NCBI RefSeq assembly: GCF_947252345.1
Contig: NZ_CAMXVC010000006.1
Coordinates: 1 to 52,334, forward strand
Source: an uncultured Finegoldia sp.
GTDB lineage: Bacteria; Bacillota; Clostridia; Tissierellales; Peptoniphilaceae
Reading direction: 5' to 3'
Length of the DNA stretch: 52,334 bases
Within the stretch, counting starts at the first letter, position 1. Every line of letters begins with the position of its first letter. Positions 22,848-32,267 of the stretch are shown here, piece after piece. The notes beneath the pieces are model-generated. The model saw only the letters and a program-made list of their open reading frames with translations. It ran no database searches and had not been told where the DNA came from. The position numbers and the translations under genes are program-made.

Positions 22848-23270
22848 TTATGCGTGCAATTCTGTCGTGTCTTTGTGATATTTTTCTGGTAAGCTTTGTT
22901 TGTCCTTGTTCATTCCTATGAAGAAGTTGACGTTAGCTTCTTTTGATAGTATTTCCAAGTTTTCCAACAATTCGTGTAGTTGTTCGTCTGTCATATTGAC
23001 GATTGAGTAAATACCATCTACGTAAATAGTTTCGATGTCGAAATCCCTTGACATTATTCCTGCCAAAAATCCGTACAAGTTTTCTGGGTTTGAAATGTGG
23101 AATGTCGACGCATCTATTAATCTCACTGAGTGGTCAAGTGTAAATATGTGCTTGTCATCAGAATCTACAAATATTATGTTGCCGTTTTTGTTTTTCTTTT
23201 CGTCATTTGCTTGGTCTATCAACCATTTTGTTTTTCCACTACCTTTAGGACCTACTACAAATTTAATCAT
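22848..23270 (-). CDS. Small P-loop NTPase of unknown function
   Basis: 140 residues. Walker A is GPKGSGKTKW at about residues 7-16; a Walker B-like strand is TIYVDGIYS. It resembles the ATPase core only, with no sensor or DNA-binding domain. The start at 23270 is chosen because AAAGGA lies 8 nt upstream; the ATG at 23279 overlaps that site. It is a single gene with its own terminator. Similar short ATPases are common in Firmicutes, often without assigned function; I cannot name a pathway. Confidence 0.75.
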   Translation of the reverse strand: MIKFVVGPKGSGKTKWLIDQANDEKKNKNGNIIFVDSDDKHIFTLDHSVRLIDASTFHISNPENLYGFLAGIMSRDFDIETIYVDGIYSIVNMTDEQLHELLENLEILSKEANVNFFIGMNKDKQSLPEKYHKDTTELHA

Positions 23271-23314
23271 TTTAATCATCCTTTCTTAAACTAAAATAAA
23301 AAGTTTAATTTCCT

Positions 23315-24250
23315 TTATAATATTATACCCATTATTTGATTAAAATTATCACCTTGGAAAATATTTTCTTCTTCCATTTTCCCGATTATCATATCCTGGA
23401 TTTTCCAATGACTTGTGTTCCAATTGCAAAACACGGAAATCTCCTCGGGCATTCTTCCGACAAGTCGTTGTATCAGAATATTTTTGTCCAAATATTTCAG
23501 AAACTCCACCACTTCATCTACGTAAGTTTCGAGCGATTTTAGTTTGATTTCTCCTTCTTCGTACATTTTTGAAAGCTTGGTGTTTTTGGGAATGTAGAGC
23601 GAATGAATTTTGCATTCGTCTATTTTCAGTACCGATAAAAGCTTCGCAGTTTCCCTGACATCGTCCATATCGTCCCACGGAAGCGCCAAGATAATATGTG
23701 TGCAAATTCTAAATCCGTACTCTTTTATCATCAAACACGCTCGGATAAAATCGGCTACTGTGTGTTGTCTGTTGATTATTTTCAGCGTTTTGTTGTTCGA
23801 GGTTTGCAGTCCAAGTTCTACAATGATGTCGACGTGTTTTTCTTGTTGAAGCTGTTTTAATATTTCCAAGTGCTCAACTGCAATGCAGTCGGGTCTTGTC
23901 GATATGCTGACAGCGACTACATTTTCTATCACCGCTTCGTTGACGTATTTTCTGAACAAATCAATAGGCATATAGGTGTTCGAGTAATTTTGAAAATACG
24001 CTATGAATTTGTGGGCGTTGTATTTTTTCTCGATGGTTTGTTTGTCTTTTTCCAATTGCTCACGAATCGAAAGGCACTTTTCTTTGTTCTCGAAGCTACC
24101 TCCTTCTTCGTGACAATAAATGCACCCACCAACGCCGAGCCTTCCATCTCTGTTAGGACAAGTCAAATCCAATTTAATCGGCAATTTGTAGACTTTTTCT
24201 TTGTAATGCTCTTTTAAATATTTGCTGTAAATGTTGTATCTATCAGTCAT
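23315..24250 (-). CDS. Radical SAM protein of the YhcC/YtqA family
   Basis: 311 residues. The iron-sulfur cluster motif is in LTCPNRDGRLGVGGCIYC (about 29-46), with the widely spaced first cysteine typical of this family (TIGR01212). The middle contains VSISTRPDC and ELGLQTSNNKTLKIINRQH, like Elp3-related radical SAM enzymes. The exact reaction is unknown. It is the last gene of the pepD-DUF1292-HAD-bcp chain and overlaps bcp by 8 nt, so it is translated with it. Confidence 0.88.
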   Translation of the reverse strand: MTDRYNIYSKYLKEHYKEKVYKLPIKLDLTCPNRDGRLGVGGCIYCHEEGGSFENKEKCLSIREQLEKDKQTIEKKYNAHKFIAYFQNYSNTYMPIDLFRKYVNEAVIENVVAVSISTRPDCIAVEHLEILKQLQQEKHVDIIVELGLQTSNNKTLKIINRQHTVADFIRACLMIKEYGFRICTHIILALPWDDMDDVRETAKLLSVLKIDECKIHSLYIPKNTKLSKMYEEGEIKLKSLETYVDEVVEFLKYLDKNILIQRLVGRMPEEISVFCNWNTSHWKIQDMIIGKMEEENIFQGDNFNQIMGIIL

Positions 24251-24683
24251 TTAAGTTGTCTCGAACGAACTCTAGCACTTCTTGTGGATTTTCGTCCGGT
24301 TTTACTTTCCTAAATTCTTTCACTAAATTCATATCCTTGTCGAATACAAATGTGCTTCGTTCGGTTTTTGTGACTTCCTTGCCGAACATTTTGCCCGTGT
24401 ACACGCATCCGAAATTGTTCAAGAACACTCTGTCCGGGTCTGAAATCAGTTGTTGTTTGAGCCCTTGTTTTTTTCTGAAATTTTCGTGTGTCTTTTCAGA
24501 GTCCTTGCTTATTCCCACAACTTCTGTGTTGAGCTTTTTAAATTCATCGTAAATCTCGGAAAATCCGTCAGCTTCAATCGTGCATCCACTTGTGTTGTCT
24601 TTTGGGTAGATGTAGACTACCAAATTCTTGCCAATGTATTTGTCATAATATTCTTCATTCAAAAAATCTTTTAAATTATTCAT
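24243..24683 (-). CDS. bcp: Peroxiredoxin of the BCP/AhpC-TSA family
   Basis: 146 residues, a cytosolic thiol peroxidase that reduces hydroperoxides. The peroxidatic Cys34 is in PKDNTSGCTIEADGF. In most BCPs a resolving Cys sits five residues later (CTxEAC); here that position is Asp39, so it probably works with an external thiol, unless the Cys in NNFGCVYTG serves. It overlaps the HAD gene and the radical SAM gene by 8 nt each, indicating translational coupling. It is short at the N-terminus compared with typical BCPs (about 150-155 residues). Confidence 0.88.
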   Translation of the reverse strand: MNNLKDFLNEEYYDKYIGKNLVVYIYPKDNTSGCTIEADGFSEIYDEFKKLNTEVVGISKDSEKTHENFRKKQGLKQQLISDPDRVFLNNFGCVYTGKMFGKEVTKTERSTFVFDKDMNLVKEFRKVKPDENPQEVLEFVRDNLND

Positions 24684-25509
24684 AATCCCTCAGTCCAAAT
24701 AGTTCTTCTAAAAATTGTGCCATTCCATCTTGTTCATTAGTGTATTTTGTGATTTTGTCAGCGTGTTGTTTGAGTTCATCACAAGAATTTTTCATGGCAA
24801 CTCCCAGTCCAAATCCTCTTATCATTTCCAAATCGTTGTGGGCATCTCCAATCGCCACGACATCTTCCTCGTCTATCTTCATCTGCTTCAAAATTCGCCT
24901 AGCTCTTGTGAATTTATCGGTGTTTGCGTTTTGCACTTCTAGCATTCTGACATTTTTTGAGAAATATTTCGTGTGAATGTGATATGTCACAAGCTCATTG
25001 TCTTTAATCTTGTCCACAATTTCAGCGATGTTTTTTTTGTTTGAAATAAGTATCATACTCAAACAATCATCAATCGGAAGATTTCTCTCTTTCACTGTCA
25101 TAATCTCTGAGAGCTTGCCAACGCTGTCTATAAATTTGGATTTGTCCTCTCTATCGTCAACAAGTAGGCTGCATTTTTTTTCGACAAAAAAATACGGTCT
25201 TATCCCATACTCTTTTGCAAGAGTTGTAAGCCGCTCGACCACATTATACTCCAACGTCAAATCCTCCTTTTTAATATTGGAGCTACTTTCAACAGTAGCT
25301 CCGTTATTAGCAAGGATTATCTTGTCAAAATCTAATTTTGCGGTCAATTGTTTAGCTCTGGATAGACCTCTTCCTGTCGCAATGATAATCTTGATTCCTT
25401 TTTCGTAAAGGATTGTTAGAATTTGTCTGCTGTAATCAGTGATTTTCTTGTCATCTGTCAGGAGAGTTCCGTCCAAATCTATCATAACAGCCTTAAAATT
25501 ATTCTTCAT
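24676..25509 (-). CDS. HAD-superfamily hydrolase, Cof subfamily
   Basis: 277 residues. Motif I is AVMIDLDGTLLTDD, with the nucleophile Asp at about residue 10, motif II is IIATGRGLSRA, and the C-terminal motif IGDAHNDLEMI binds magnesium. The cap is of the large Cof/IIB type. These enzymes dephosphorylate sugar phosphates or flavin and nucleotide intermediates; the substrate cannot be told from sequence. The frame is open further upstream, but the ATG at 25509 follows GAAGGAG and overlaps the DUF1292 gene by only 11 nt. Confidence 0.9.
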   Translation of the reverse strand: MKNNFKAVMIDLDGTLLTDDKKITDYSRQILTILYEKGIKIIIATGRGLSRAKQLTAKLDFDKIILANNGATVESSSNIKKEDLTLEYNVVERLTTLAKEYGIRPYFFVEKKCSLLVDDREDKSKFIDSVGKLSEIMTVKERNLPIDDCLSMILISNKKNIAEIVDKIKDNELVTYHIHTKYFSKNVRMLEVQNANTDKFTRARRILKQMKIDEEDVVAIGDAHNDLEMIRGFGLGVAMKNSCDELKQHADKITKYTNEQDGMAQFLEELFGLRDYE

Positions 25510-25813
25510 CTTCTCCTTCAAAATCGACAAAAATTTCTTCGAATGTTTGCTTAGCTTTTTCGTACTCGTCATCGTCTTCAATGACATCTAAGTTAGCTTC
25601 GTCATCGTTGATTTCTTCGTACTTGTAAATCATAATTTCTTTGTCATCTTCTGACACAAGTGCAATGTAGTCTGACTCGTATCCTTCAACCTCGAATACT
25701 CCAAGTATTCCGCATTCCATCTCTTCGCCATCTTCAAGTGTTAGTACAAGAGTGTCTAACTCCTCTTCATGTTCATGCATTTCTTCGTTTTCTAAATTTT
25801 TTTCGTCACACAT
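25499..25813 (-). CDS. DUF1292 family protein
   Basis: 104 residues, very acidic (many Glu and Asp at both ends). The core ELDTLVLTLEDGEEMECGILGVFEVEGYESDYIALVSEDD matches the DUF1292 family, widespread in Firmicutes with unknown function. The start at 25813 (MCDEKN) is preferred over the ATG at 25828 because GGAGG lies between the two, 8 nt before the inner ATG. It sits between pepD and the HAD gene in a tightly packed operon. Confidence 0.85.
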   Translation of the reverse strand: MCDEKNLENEEMHEHEEELDTLVLTLEDGEEMECGILGVFEVEGYESDYIALVSEDDKEIMIYKYEEINDDEANLDVIEDDDEYEKAKQTFEEIFVDFEGEDEE

Positions 25814-25831
25814 TTTTTTGTCCTCCATTTT

Positions 25832-27217
25832 TTATAGTGATTCTATCAATTTTTTTAAAAATTCATATACTCTGTCAGTTGATTCAAGATCCAGCGTTTC
25901 TTTTGGAGTATGAACTCCTGTCATATCTGGGCCGATTGAAATCATATCCATTTCTGGGTACTTCTTGGCAAAAATCGCACATTCAAGTCCTGCGTGGATA
26001 ACTTCCACTTTCATATCTTTGCCAGTTAATTTTTTGTATTGTTCGAGGCATTTTTCTCTAAGTGGGCTGTCTTCACGATATTCCCAAGGTTCATAGAAGC
26101 TTTCAGTGATAACTCTGCCATCGTTCGATTGTGCTGCATCTGTTATCAATTGTTGCACTTCACGGACTTTTTTCAACAACGATGACCTGATGGATATCGT
26201 GAATGTAAATTTGTCGTCAGTCTTCGCAATTGCTTGGTTGAGTGATGTTTCTACCAAATCCTTTCCTTCGACCATTGCCACAACTCCGTTTGGAATCGCA
26301 GTCAAAAAGTTAAATATGTTTTGAGATGTTTTCGCATCCATCGGAGTTGTCTTGTCAATTTGTTGGAAGACAAATTGCATCTTGTCTTCTTTTTGTTTGA
26401 ATCCGGTGATGTTTATTTCATTTTCTTTGATTTCATCTTCACTCGCAATCACAACCTCACAACTTCTAGCGATGGCGTTTTGTTTCGTTCCGCCGTCAAT
26501 CGAAACAATTCTTATGTTGTGATTTGATGAAATTTCTTTGAGGATTTGAACGCAAGATTGGTTGGCGTTTAAGTATCCTTTGTTGATGTCCGCACCGCTG
26601 TGGCCGCCTTTGAATCCACTGATTGAAAATTTGTAGAAATACTTTCCAAAATCTTCCCTTTTAATGTCAAATTCAGAGTTCAAAGTGATTCCACCAGCAC
26701 ATCCCACCGTCACGATTCCCTCTTCTTCGCTGTCGACGTTGATTAGATAATGACCCTTCAAGAAATCTTCCCTCACTGCGTGCGCACCGATTAGTCCAAC
26801 TTCTTCGTTAGTCGTAATCATAAGCTCCAAATCTGGATGTGACAAACTTTCATCTTCGAGAATGCCAAATCCCATCGCAATGGCAACTCCGTTGTCAGCT
26901 CCCAAAGTCGTCTTGTTGGCTGTTAGTTTGCCATTTTCTATGATAAACTCGATAGGGTCTTTTGTGAAATCGTGGTCGCTGTCGTCTTCCTTTTCACAAA
27001 CCATATCCATATGGCCTTGTAGGATAACTCCCGGATGACCTTTTTTGTCTTCAGTTGCGGGCTTTCTTATGACAATGTTGAGTTGTTCGTCAACATCGTA
27101 TTCCAAGCCCAATTTTTTTGCTTTATTTACCAAGTATTCGTTAATTCTCTCTTGGTCAAACGAGCAACGTGGCACGTTTGACAATTCTCTGAAATTTTCT
27201 AATACTATGTTTTTCAT
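25832..27217 (-). CDS. pepD: M20C aminoacyl-histidine dipeptidase
   Basis: 461 residues, a cytosolic two-zinc dipeptidase that splits Xaa-His (carnosine-like) and related dipeptides. Metal-binding motifs of the M20 family are visible: LQGHMDMVCEK (His, Asp), LGADNGVAIAMG, TTNEEVGLIGAH and the late HAGLECAIF. The lid-domain segment NANQSCVQILKEISS and the VSIDGGTKQNAIARS region are also typical of PepD. It is the first gene of the operon, behind a TTGAAA-16-TATAAT promoter. In an asaccharolytic anaerobe it fits a lifestyle based on peptides. Confidence 0.93.
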   Translation of the reverse strand: MKNIVLENFRELSNVPRCSFDQERINEYLVNKAKKLGLEYDVDEQLNIVIRKPATEDKKGHPGVILQGHMDMVCEKEDDSDHDFTKDPIEFIIENGKLTANKTTLGADNGVAIAMGFGILEDESLSHPDLELMITTNEEVGLIGAHAVREDFLKGHYLINVDSEEEGIVTVGCAGGITLNSEFDIKREDFGKYFYKFSISGFKGGHSGADINKGYLNANQSCVQILKEISSNHNIRIVSIDGGTKQNAIARSCEVVIASEDEIKENEINITGFKQKEDKMQFVFQQIDKTTPMDAKTSQNIFNFLTAIPNGVVAMVEGKDLVETSLNQAIAKTDDKFTFTISIRSSLLKKVREVQQLITDAAQSNDGRVITESFYEPWEYREDSPLREKCLEQYKKLTGKDMKVEVIHAGLECAIFAKKYPEMDMISIGPDMTGVHTPKETLDLESTDRVYEFLKKLIESL

Positions 27218-27245
27218 TTATTAACTCCTCTAGTTCTTTATACCC

Positions 27246-27273
27246 ATTATAATACTAAAACTCACAATTTCAA
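27246..27273 (-). promoter_or_regulatory. Promoter of the pepD operon
   Basis: TTGAAA (27268-27273) and TATAAT (27246-27251) with a 16-nt spacer on the minus strand, about 30 nt before the pepD start codon. Confidence 0.65.
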
Positions 27274-27422
27274 TCCTTTTCTCACAAACATTTTGCCGCT
27301 CTTTTGCTTTTGATTTTTTCTTTCCAAAGCAAATCTTCGAGATAATCACATTTCTGACAAAACGTCCACTATGGTTTTTTGAATATTATTTTTATATTGC
27401 ACATTACTTGTCGTTTGAAAAT

Positions 27423-28518
27423 TTAATTTTGACTCAAATACGCATTTATAAATTTGTCCAAATCGCCGTCCAAGACATCTTGCACTTGCGAAGATTCGCA
27501 GTTGGTCCTGTGGTCTTTTACCAAAGTGTACGGTTGAAAGACGTAGGATCTAATTTGCGAGCCCCATGCTATTTTGTTGTATTTTCCTTGAATGTCCTCG
27601 ATTTTTTCACGCTTTTCTTCTTCTTTTATCATTATAAGCTTGGCGATGAGCATATCCATCGCGTATTTTCTGTTGGCGATTTGCGACCTTTCCGTTTGGC
27701 ATTGAACTGTCACTCCCGTTGGAATGTGCGTTATCCTCACGGCAGAATCTGTCATATTGACGTGCTGGCCACCGGCGCCAGATGCCCTGTATGTGTCAAT
27801 TTTCAAATCCTTGTCGTCGATTTGGATGTTGTGGTTGTCCTTGATTTCGGGAAACACGTCCACTGATGCGAACGATGTGTGACGGCGTTTCTGTTGGTCG
27901 AACGGAGAAATCCTGACAAGTCTGTGAACGCCCTTCTCGCTTTTTAAAAATCCGTAGGCGTTGATTCCCTGAACAATCAATGACACCGATTTGATTCCAC
28001 CTTCCGTGTCCTGATTGTAGTCGGTGATTTTGTAGGAGTATTTCTTGTCGGTAATCCACCTCGTGTACATTCTCAATAACATTTCCGCCCAATCCTGCGC
28101 CTCCGTTCCACCCGCTCCTGCGTGAATGGACAATATCGCATTATTTCTGTCGTACTCTCCCACCAAGAGCGTTTTTATTTTAAATTCGTCGACGTTTTCT
28201 TCCAAACTTTTGAGCGTCTTCTCGATTTCTTTTGCGTATTCTTCGGTGTCATCTTCCTTGCTTATTTCGAGCATCATCGTGACTTCGTCGATTTTTTCTT
28301 TTATGTCGTCGTATTTTTCGATATCATCTTTGATAGAGTTTAATTCATCGAAAATCTCCTGCGCCTTGTCGCTGTCATCCCAAAATCCCGGCTTCAATGT
28401 TTTTTGTTGCAATTCTTCTAATTTTTTTCTTAAATTGTCTAAGTCAAAGAGACTCCTTTATTTCGTTTAGATTTTGAGATAAATTTTCTATTTTTTCGTT
28501 GATTAAAAATAAGTCCAT
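27423..28518 (-). CDS. prfB: Peptide chain release factor 2, expressed by programmed +1 frameshift
   Basis: RF2 reads UAA and UGA stop codons and releases the finished protein. The gene is in two frames: an ATG at 28518 (GGAGGA upstream) opens a 24-codon segment MDLFLINEKIENLSQNLNEI... that ends at an in-frame TGA (28446-28444). Skipping one base at CTT-TGA-C joins it to the main frame (…LDNLRKKLEELQQKTLKPGFWDD…). The joined protein is about 364 residues, full length for RF2. The catalytic GGQ is in YRASGAGGQHVNMTDSAVRITH. An annotation that starts at 28412 loses the N-terminus. It follows secA in the same direction, the order seen in many Firmicutes, but a terminator-like hairpin lies between them. 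Confidence 0.95.
28443..28458 (-). promoter_or_regulatory. RF2 autoregulatory +1 frameshift site
   Basis: Minus strand: internal Shine-Dalgarno AAGGAG (28458-28453), three bases, then CTT TGA C (28449-28443). This is the classic RF2 arrangement, in which low RF2 lets the ribosome shift +1 at the UGA. Confidence 0.95.
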
Positions 28519-28548
28519 TTACATCCTCCAATCGCATAAATTTTGAAC

Positions 28549-28575
28549 AAAAAAGAGGGATTTCTCCCTCTTAAA
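28549..28575 (-). terminator. Terminator of secA
   Basis: Minus-strand stem AAGAGGGA / TCCCTCTT with a GAAA-type loop, then TTTTTT. Confidence 0.85.
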
Positions 28576-28591
28576 AGCAAGTTCGCTTGTT

Positions 28592-31321
28592 TTATTTGTT
28601 TTTGCCACAGCAATTTTTGTATTTTTTGCCACTTCCACATGGACAAGGGTCGTTTCTTCCGATTTTTCTTCCCTTTACTACTGGCTTGTTGACTTCTTCT
28701 TCGCCACCAGTTGTCGATGTTTCGTGAGCTACTTGTCTTCTTTCGATTTCTTCGACCGGTTGAACGTTGAACATTCCCCTTACTGTATCTTCCTTGATAG
28801 AGTGGTTCATATCTTCAAACATTTCAAATCCTTCGTTGTTGTACGCTCTGACAGGGTCTTGTTGACCGAACGCTCTTAGTCCGATACCTTGACGCAACTG
28901 ATCCATCGCATCGATGTGGTCCATCCATTTTCTGTCGACAACCATAAGAAGAATTACACGTTCGATTTCTCTGAACTTTTCCTTGCCAATGGCTTCTTCT
29001 TTTTCATTGTAAACTTCCAACGCTTTTTGTACGACATAATCTGTGAAAGTCTTCTTGCTGTAGCTGTTGAGTCTTGTAAGGTCAAGTGTTCCTTCTGGAA
29101 TGAATGTATTCAAGTAAGTCATCAACGCTTCAACTTCCCAATTTTCAGGTTTTGGGTCTTGGCAGTATGTCTCGATGGCGTTTGAAATGATGTCTTTAAT
29201 CATCGACACGATTGATTCGTGCATATCTTCGCCGTCCAACACCTTGTCTCTTTCAGTGTAGATTACTTTACGTTGTGCATTCATAACGTCGTCGTATTTC
29301 AACACGTTCTTTCTGATACCGAAGTTGTTGGATTCTACTTTTGTTTGCGCTCTTTCGATAGCTTTTGTAATTGCTCTAAATTCCATTGGCTCATCTTCTG
29401 GGAACTTGCCCGATTCAGCGTATTTTTGAATAGTTTCGCCGCCGAACAATCTCATAAGATTGTCTCCCAATGAAACGAAGAATCTTGACCTACCAGGGTC
29501 ACCTTGACGACCGGCACGACCACGCAATTGGTTGTCGATACGACGAGATTCGTGACGTTCCGTACCGATTATATATAAACCACCAACTTCGATGACTTTT
29601 TTCTTGTCTTCGTCAGTTATTTTCTTGTATTTCTTGTATAATTCGTTGTAGACATTTCTAGCCGCAACCAATTCTTCATCAGTGCTTGGCAAGAATGAAT
29701 CCAAACTTTCAATCACATAATCTCCGTAGCCTTGTTTTTTCATATCGTGTTTTGCCATAAATTCAGGATTACCACCCAAAAGAATGTCGGTACCACGACC
29801 AGCCATATTTGTAGCGATTGTAACTTTGTTGTACATACCAGCTTGTGCTACGATTTCTGCTTCACGTTCGTGTTGCTTAGCGTTCAACACGTCGTGTTTG
29901 ATTCCACTCTTCTTCAACAAGTTAGACAATTTTTCTGATATTTCAATTGAAATAGTACCAACTAGAATTGGTTGACCAGTTTCGTGAATTTTTTTGATTT
30001 CTTCTACGATAGCGTTGAACTTTGCATTTTCGTTGATGTAAACTCTGTCTTGCTCGTCAACTCTCGCAACCGGTTTGTTAGTAGGGATTTCAACAACGTC
30101 CATCTTGTAGATTTCGTTAAATTCTGCTTCTTCCGTCTTGGCAGTACCAGTCATACCGCTTAGTTTGTTGTACATTCTGAAGTAATTTTGGAATGTAACT
30201 GTCGCCAAAGTCTTGGATTCGCTCTTAACTTCTACGTCTTCCTTCGCTTCAATCGCTTGGTGAAGCCCGTCAGAATATCTTCTACCTTCCATTATACGTC
30301 CAGTAAATTCATCGACGATTAAAATTTCTCCGTCCTTTACAACGTAGTCGATGTCACGCTTCATAGTGTTGTTGGCCTTCAACGCTTGGTTGATGTGGTG
30401 AGCCAATTCCATATTGTTCGGGTCAGACAAGTTTTCTACGCCGAAATACTCCTCGGCTTTTTTAGTGCCGACCTCAGTAAGACTCGCCGTTTTTCTCTTT
30501 TCATCGACCAAGAAATCCACTGTTTCATCTTTAAATTCACGATCGAAAATATCAGGCTTGTCTTCTTCAGGGTCCATTATACGACCTGTCAAACCATTGG
30601 CAAACAGATTTGCCTTCACATACATATCCGTAGATTCGTCGCCTTGACCGGAAATAATAAGTGGTGTTCTCGCTTCATCTATCAAAATCGAGTCAACCTC
30701 GTCCACTATTGCAAAGTTAAGTCCTCTTTGAACCTTGTCTTGCTTGTAGATAACCATATTGTCACGCAAATAATCGAAACCGTATTGGTTGTTAGTTCCG
30801 TAAGTAATGTCACAAGCGTAGTTTTCACGTCTTTCATCATTGTCCAAGCCGTACACGATAACGCCTACTGTAAGTCCCAAAAATTCGTGAACTTTTCCCA
30901 TCCATTCCTTATCTCTCTTTGCAAGATAATCATTGACAGTTACGACGTGAACGCCCTTGCCACTAAGTGCATTCAAATACGCTGGCAAAGTTGCAACCAA
31001 CGTCTTACCTTCACCGGTTTTCATTTCGGCAATTCTACCTTGGTGCAAAACAACACCACCGATTAATTGCACACGATATTGTTTCATTCCCAAAACTCTG
31101 TAGCTGGCTTCTCTAACGACAGCAAAAGCTTCAGGTAAAATATCATCCAAAGTCTCTCCGTTTTTTAATCTTTCTTTAAATTCAACAGTTTTATGTTTCA
31201 ATTCGTCATCCGATAATTGTTGCATCTCCTTATCGTATGATTCAATTTTTTTAATGATTGGTTCTATTTTTTTCAACTCTTTTTTGTTAACAGAGCCGAA
31301 GATAGATTCAAATAATCCCAT
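28592..31321 (-). CDS. secA: Preprotein translocase ATPase SecA
   Basis: 909 residues, the motor that pushes unfolded proteins through SecYEG. DEAD motor motifs are present: GEGKTLVATLP (Walker A), VDEVDSILIDEARTPLIISG (Walker B region), and TNMAGRGTDI and QLRGRAGRQGD in the second motor half. The C-terminal tail KIGRNDPCPCGSGKKYKNCC is the SEC-C zinc motif. The start follows AGGAG. This is the housekeeping SecA, needed here for the exported CWB2 and LPKAG proteins. Confidence 0.97.
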   Translation of the reverse strand: MGLFESIFGSVNKKELKKIEPIIKKIESYDKEMQQLSDDELKHKTVEFKERLKNGETLDDILPEAFAVVREASYRVLGMKQYRVQLIGGVVLHQGRIAEMKTGEGKTLVATLPAYLNALSGKGVHVVTVNDYLAKRDKEWMGKVHEFLGLTVGVIVYGLDNDERRENYACDITYGTNNQYGFDYLRDNMVIYKQDKVQRGLNFAIVDEVDSILIDEARTPLIISGQGDESTDMYVKANLFANGLTGRIMDPEEDKPDIFDREFKDETVDFLVDEKRKTASLTEVGTKKAEEYFGVENLSDPNNMELAHHINQALKANNTMKRDIDYVVKDGEILIVDEFTGRIMEGRRYSDGLHQAIEAKEDVEVKSESKTLATVTFQNYFRMYNKLSGMTGTAKTEEAEFNEIYKMDVVEIPTNKPVARVDEQDRVYINENAKFNAIVEEIKKIHETGQPILVGTISIEISEKLSNLLKKSGIKHDVLNAKQHEREAEIVAQAGMYNKVTIATNMAGRGTDILLGGNPEFMAKHDMKKQGYGDYVIESLDSFLPSTDEELVAARNVYNELYKKYKKITDEDKKKVIEVGGLYIIGTERHESRRIDNQLRGRAGRQGDPGRSRFFVSLGDNLMRLFGGETIQKYAESGKFPEDEPMEFRAITKAIERAQTKVESNNFGIRKNVLKYDDVMNAQRKVIYTERDKVLDGEDMHESIVSMIKDIISNAIETYCQDPKPENWEVEALMTYLNTFIPEGTLDLTRLNSYSKKTFTDYVVQKALEVYNEKEEAIGKEKFREIERVILLMVVDRKWMDHIDAMDQLRQGIGLRAFGQQDPVRAYNNEGFEMFEDMNHSIKEDTVRGMFNVQPVEEIERRQVAHETSTTGGEEEVNKPVVKGRKIGRNDPCPCGSGKKYKNCCGKNK

Positions 31322-31503
31322 ACATATCTCCTAACTTTATAAATATAAATACTACCTTTTATTTTAACATTAAAATAATTCATTTACAACAAAAATCATC
31401 GCCATTTGCAGGATATTTTTGAAAAAAACTCTATTACGTCAAAATTTTTTATTTTGTTCGTGTTTTCTAAAATTTTTTCAAATTCGTGGTTTGTTTTCGC
31501 TAA

Positions 31504-31530
31504 AAAAGAGCCCACAATTGTGAGCCCTTT
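31504..31530 (-). terminator. Terminator of the transaldolase/PTS operon
   Basis: Minus-strand stem GGGCTCAC / GTGGGCTC (two G-U pairs) around AATT, followed by TTTTTT, just past the stop codon. Confidence 0.85.
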
Positions 31531-31534
31531 GATT

Positions 31535-32245
31535 TTATAAAATTGAAAATCCCAACTCTTTTGAATCTTTGCAGAACATTTTCACTGTGTCTAGTGAGTA
31601 TTCGTTCAAATCTTTGCCACTCAATGAAAGTTTTTTGATTATCGCAGGAGTGCAAGTGATGATGTCCACTCCAAGTTCGTTTGCTTGGTAGATGTTCAAC
31701 ACTTCTCTTGGTGATGCCCACAACAATTCGCAGCCTTTTTTGCTTTTGCAAATCGCCAATGATTCTTTCATTATCGGCATTGGGTCAACTCCTGTATCTG
31801 CGATTCTTCCAGCGAATACTGAAACGATGCTTGGTACACTTTCAGTCAAGTTGTCTACGACTGTTTTCACTTGTTCAACTGTGAAGATTGCTGTGACGTT
31901 TAACTTGACACCTTTTGAACTTAATTTTTTCAACAATGGTGCAGTCGATGTTCCGTCGCTTGTTGTTACTGGGATTTTAACGTAGACATTATCTCCCAAC
32001 GCAGAGATTTTGTCGGCTTCTTTTTCCATAGTTTCCAAATCATCTGAGAAAACTTCAAATGACACTGGATATTCTGTTATTTTTTCGAGAACTTTTTTTG
32101 CAAACTCAACGTAGTCTGTGATTCCCGCTTTTTTCATCAACGATGGGTTGGTTGTAAATCCTGTAACTTTTTTAGATGCCAATGATTCCAACATATCTTC
32201 AAGCACTGCACCGTCTGAATATATTTTTGTATTAATTTTTTCCAT
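31535..32245 (-). CDS. Transaldolase-like enzyme (TAL/FSA family)
   Basis: 236 residues, longer than the typical FSA-type short transaldolase (about 215). The Schiff-base Lys is in NVYVKIPVT; early motifs GFTTNPSLMKKAG and later FAGRIADTGVDP are family signatures. It moves a dihydroxyacetone unit between sugar phosphates or cleaves fructose-6-phosphate-like substrates. It is the last gene behind the Ula-type PTS genes (22 nt gap), so it probably acts on the phosphorylated product of that transporter. The precise reaction is not determined by sequence. Confidence 0.88.
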   Translation of the reverse strand: MEKINTKIYSDGAVLEDMLESLASKKVTGFTTNPSLMKKAGITDYVEFAKKVLEKITEYPVSFEVFSDDLETMEKEADKISALGDNVYVKIPVTTSDGTSTAPLLKKLSSKGVKLNVTAIFTVEQVKTVVDNLTESVPSIVSVFAGRIADTGVDPMPIMKESLAICKSKKGCELLWASPREVLNIYQANELGVDIITCTPAIIKKLSLSGKDLNEYSLDTVKMFCKDSKELGFSIL

Positions 32246-32267
32246 TTAAGCCTCTTTCCTTTGTGTT

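Noticed and set aside
28413..28518. prfB as a frameshifted pseudogene
   Set aside because: The TGA lies in the exact RF2 frameshift context with an upstream Shine-Dalgarno, so the gene is functional.
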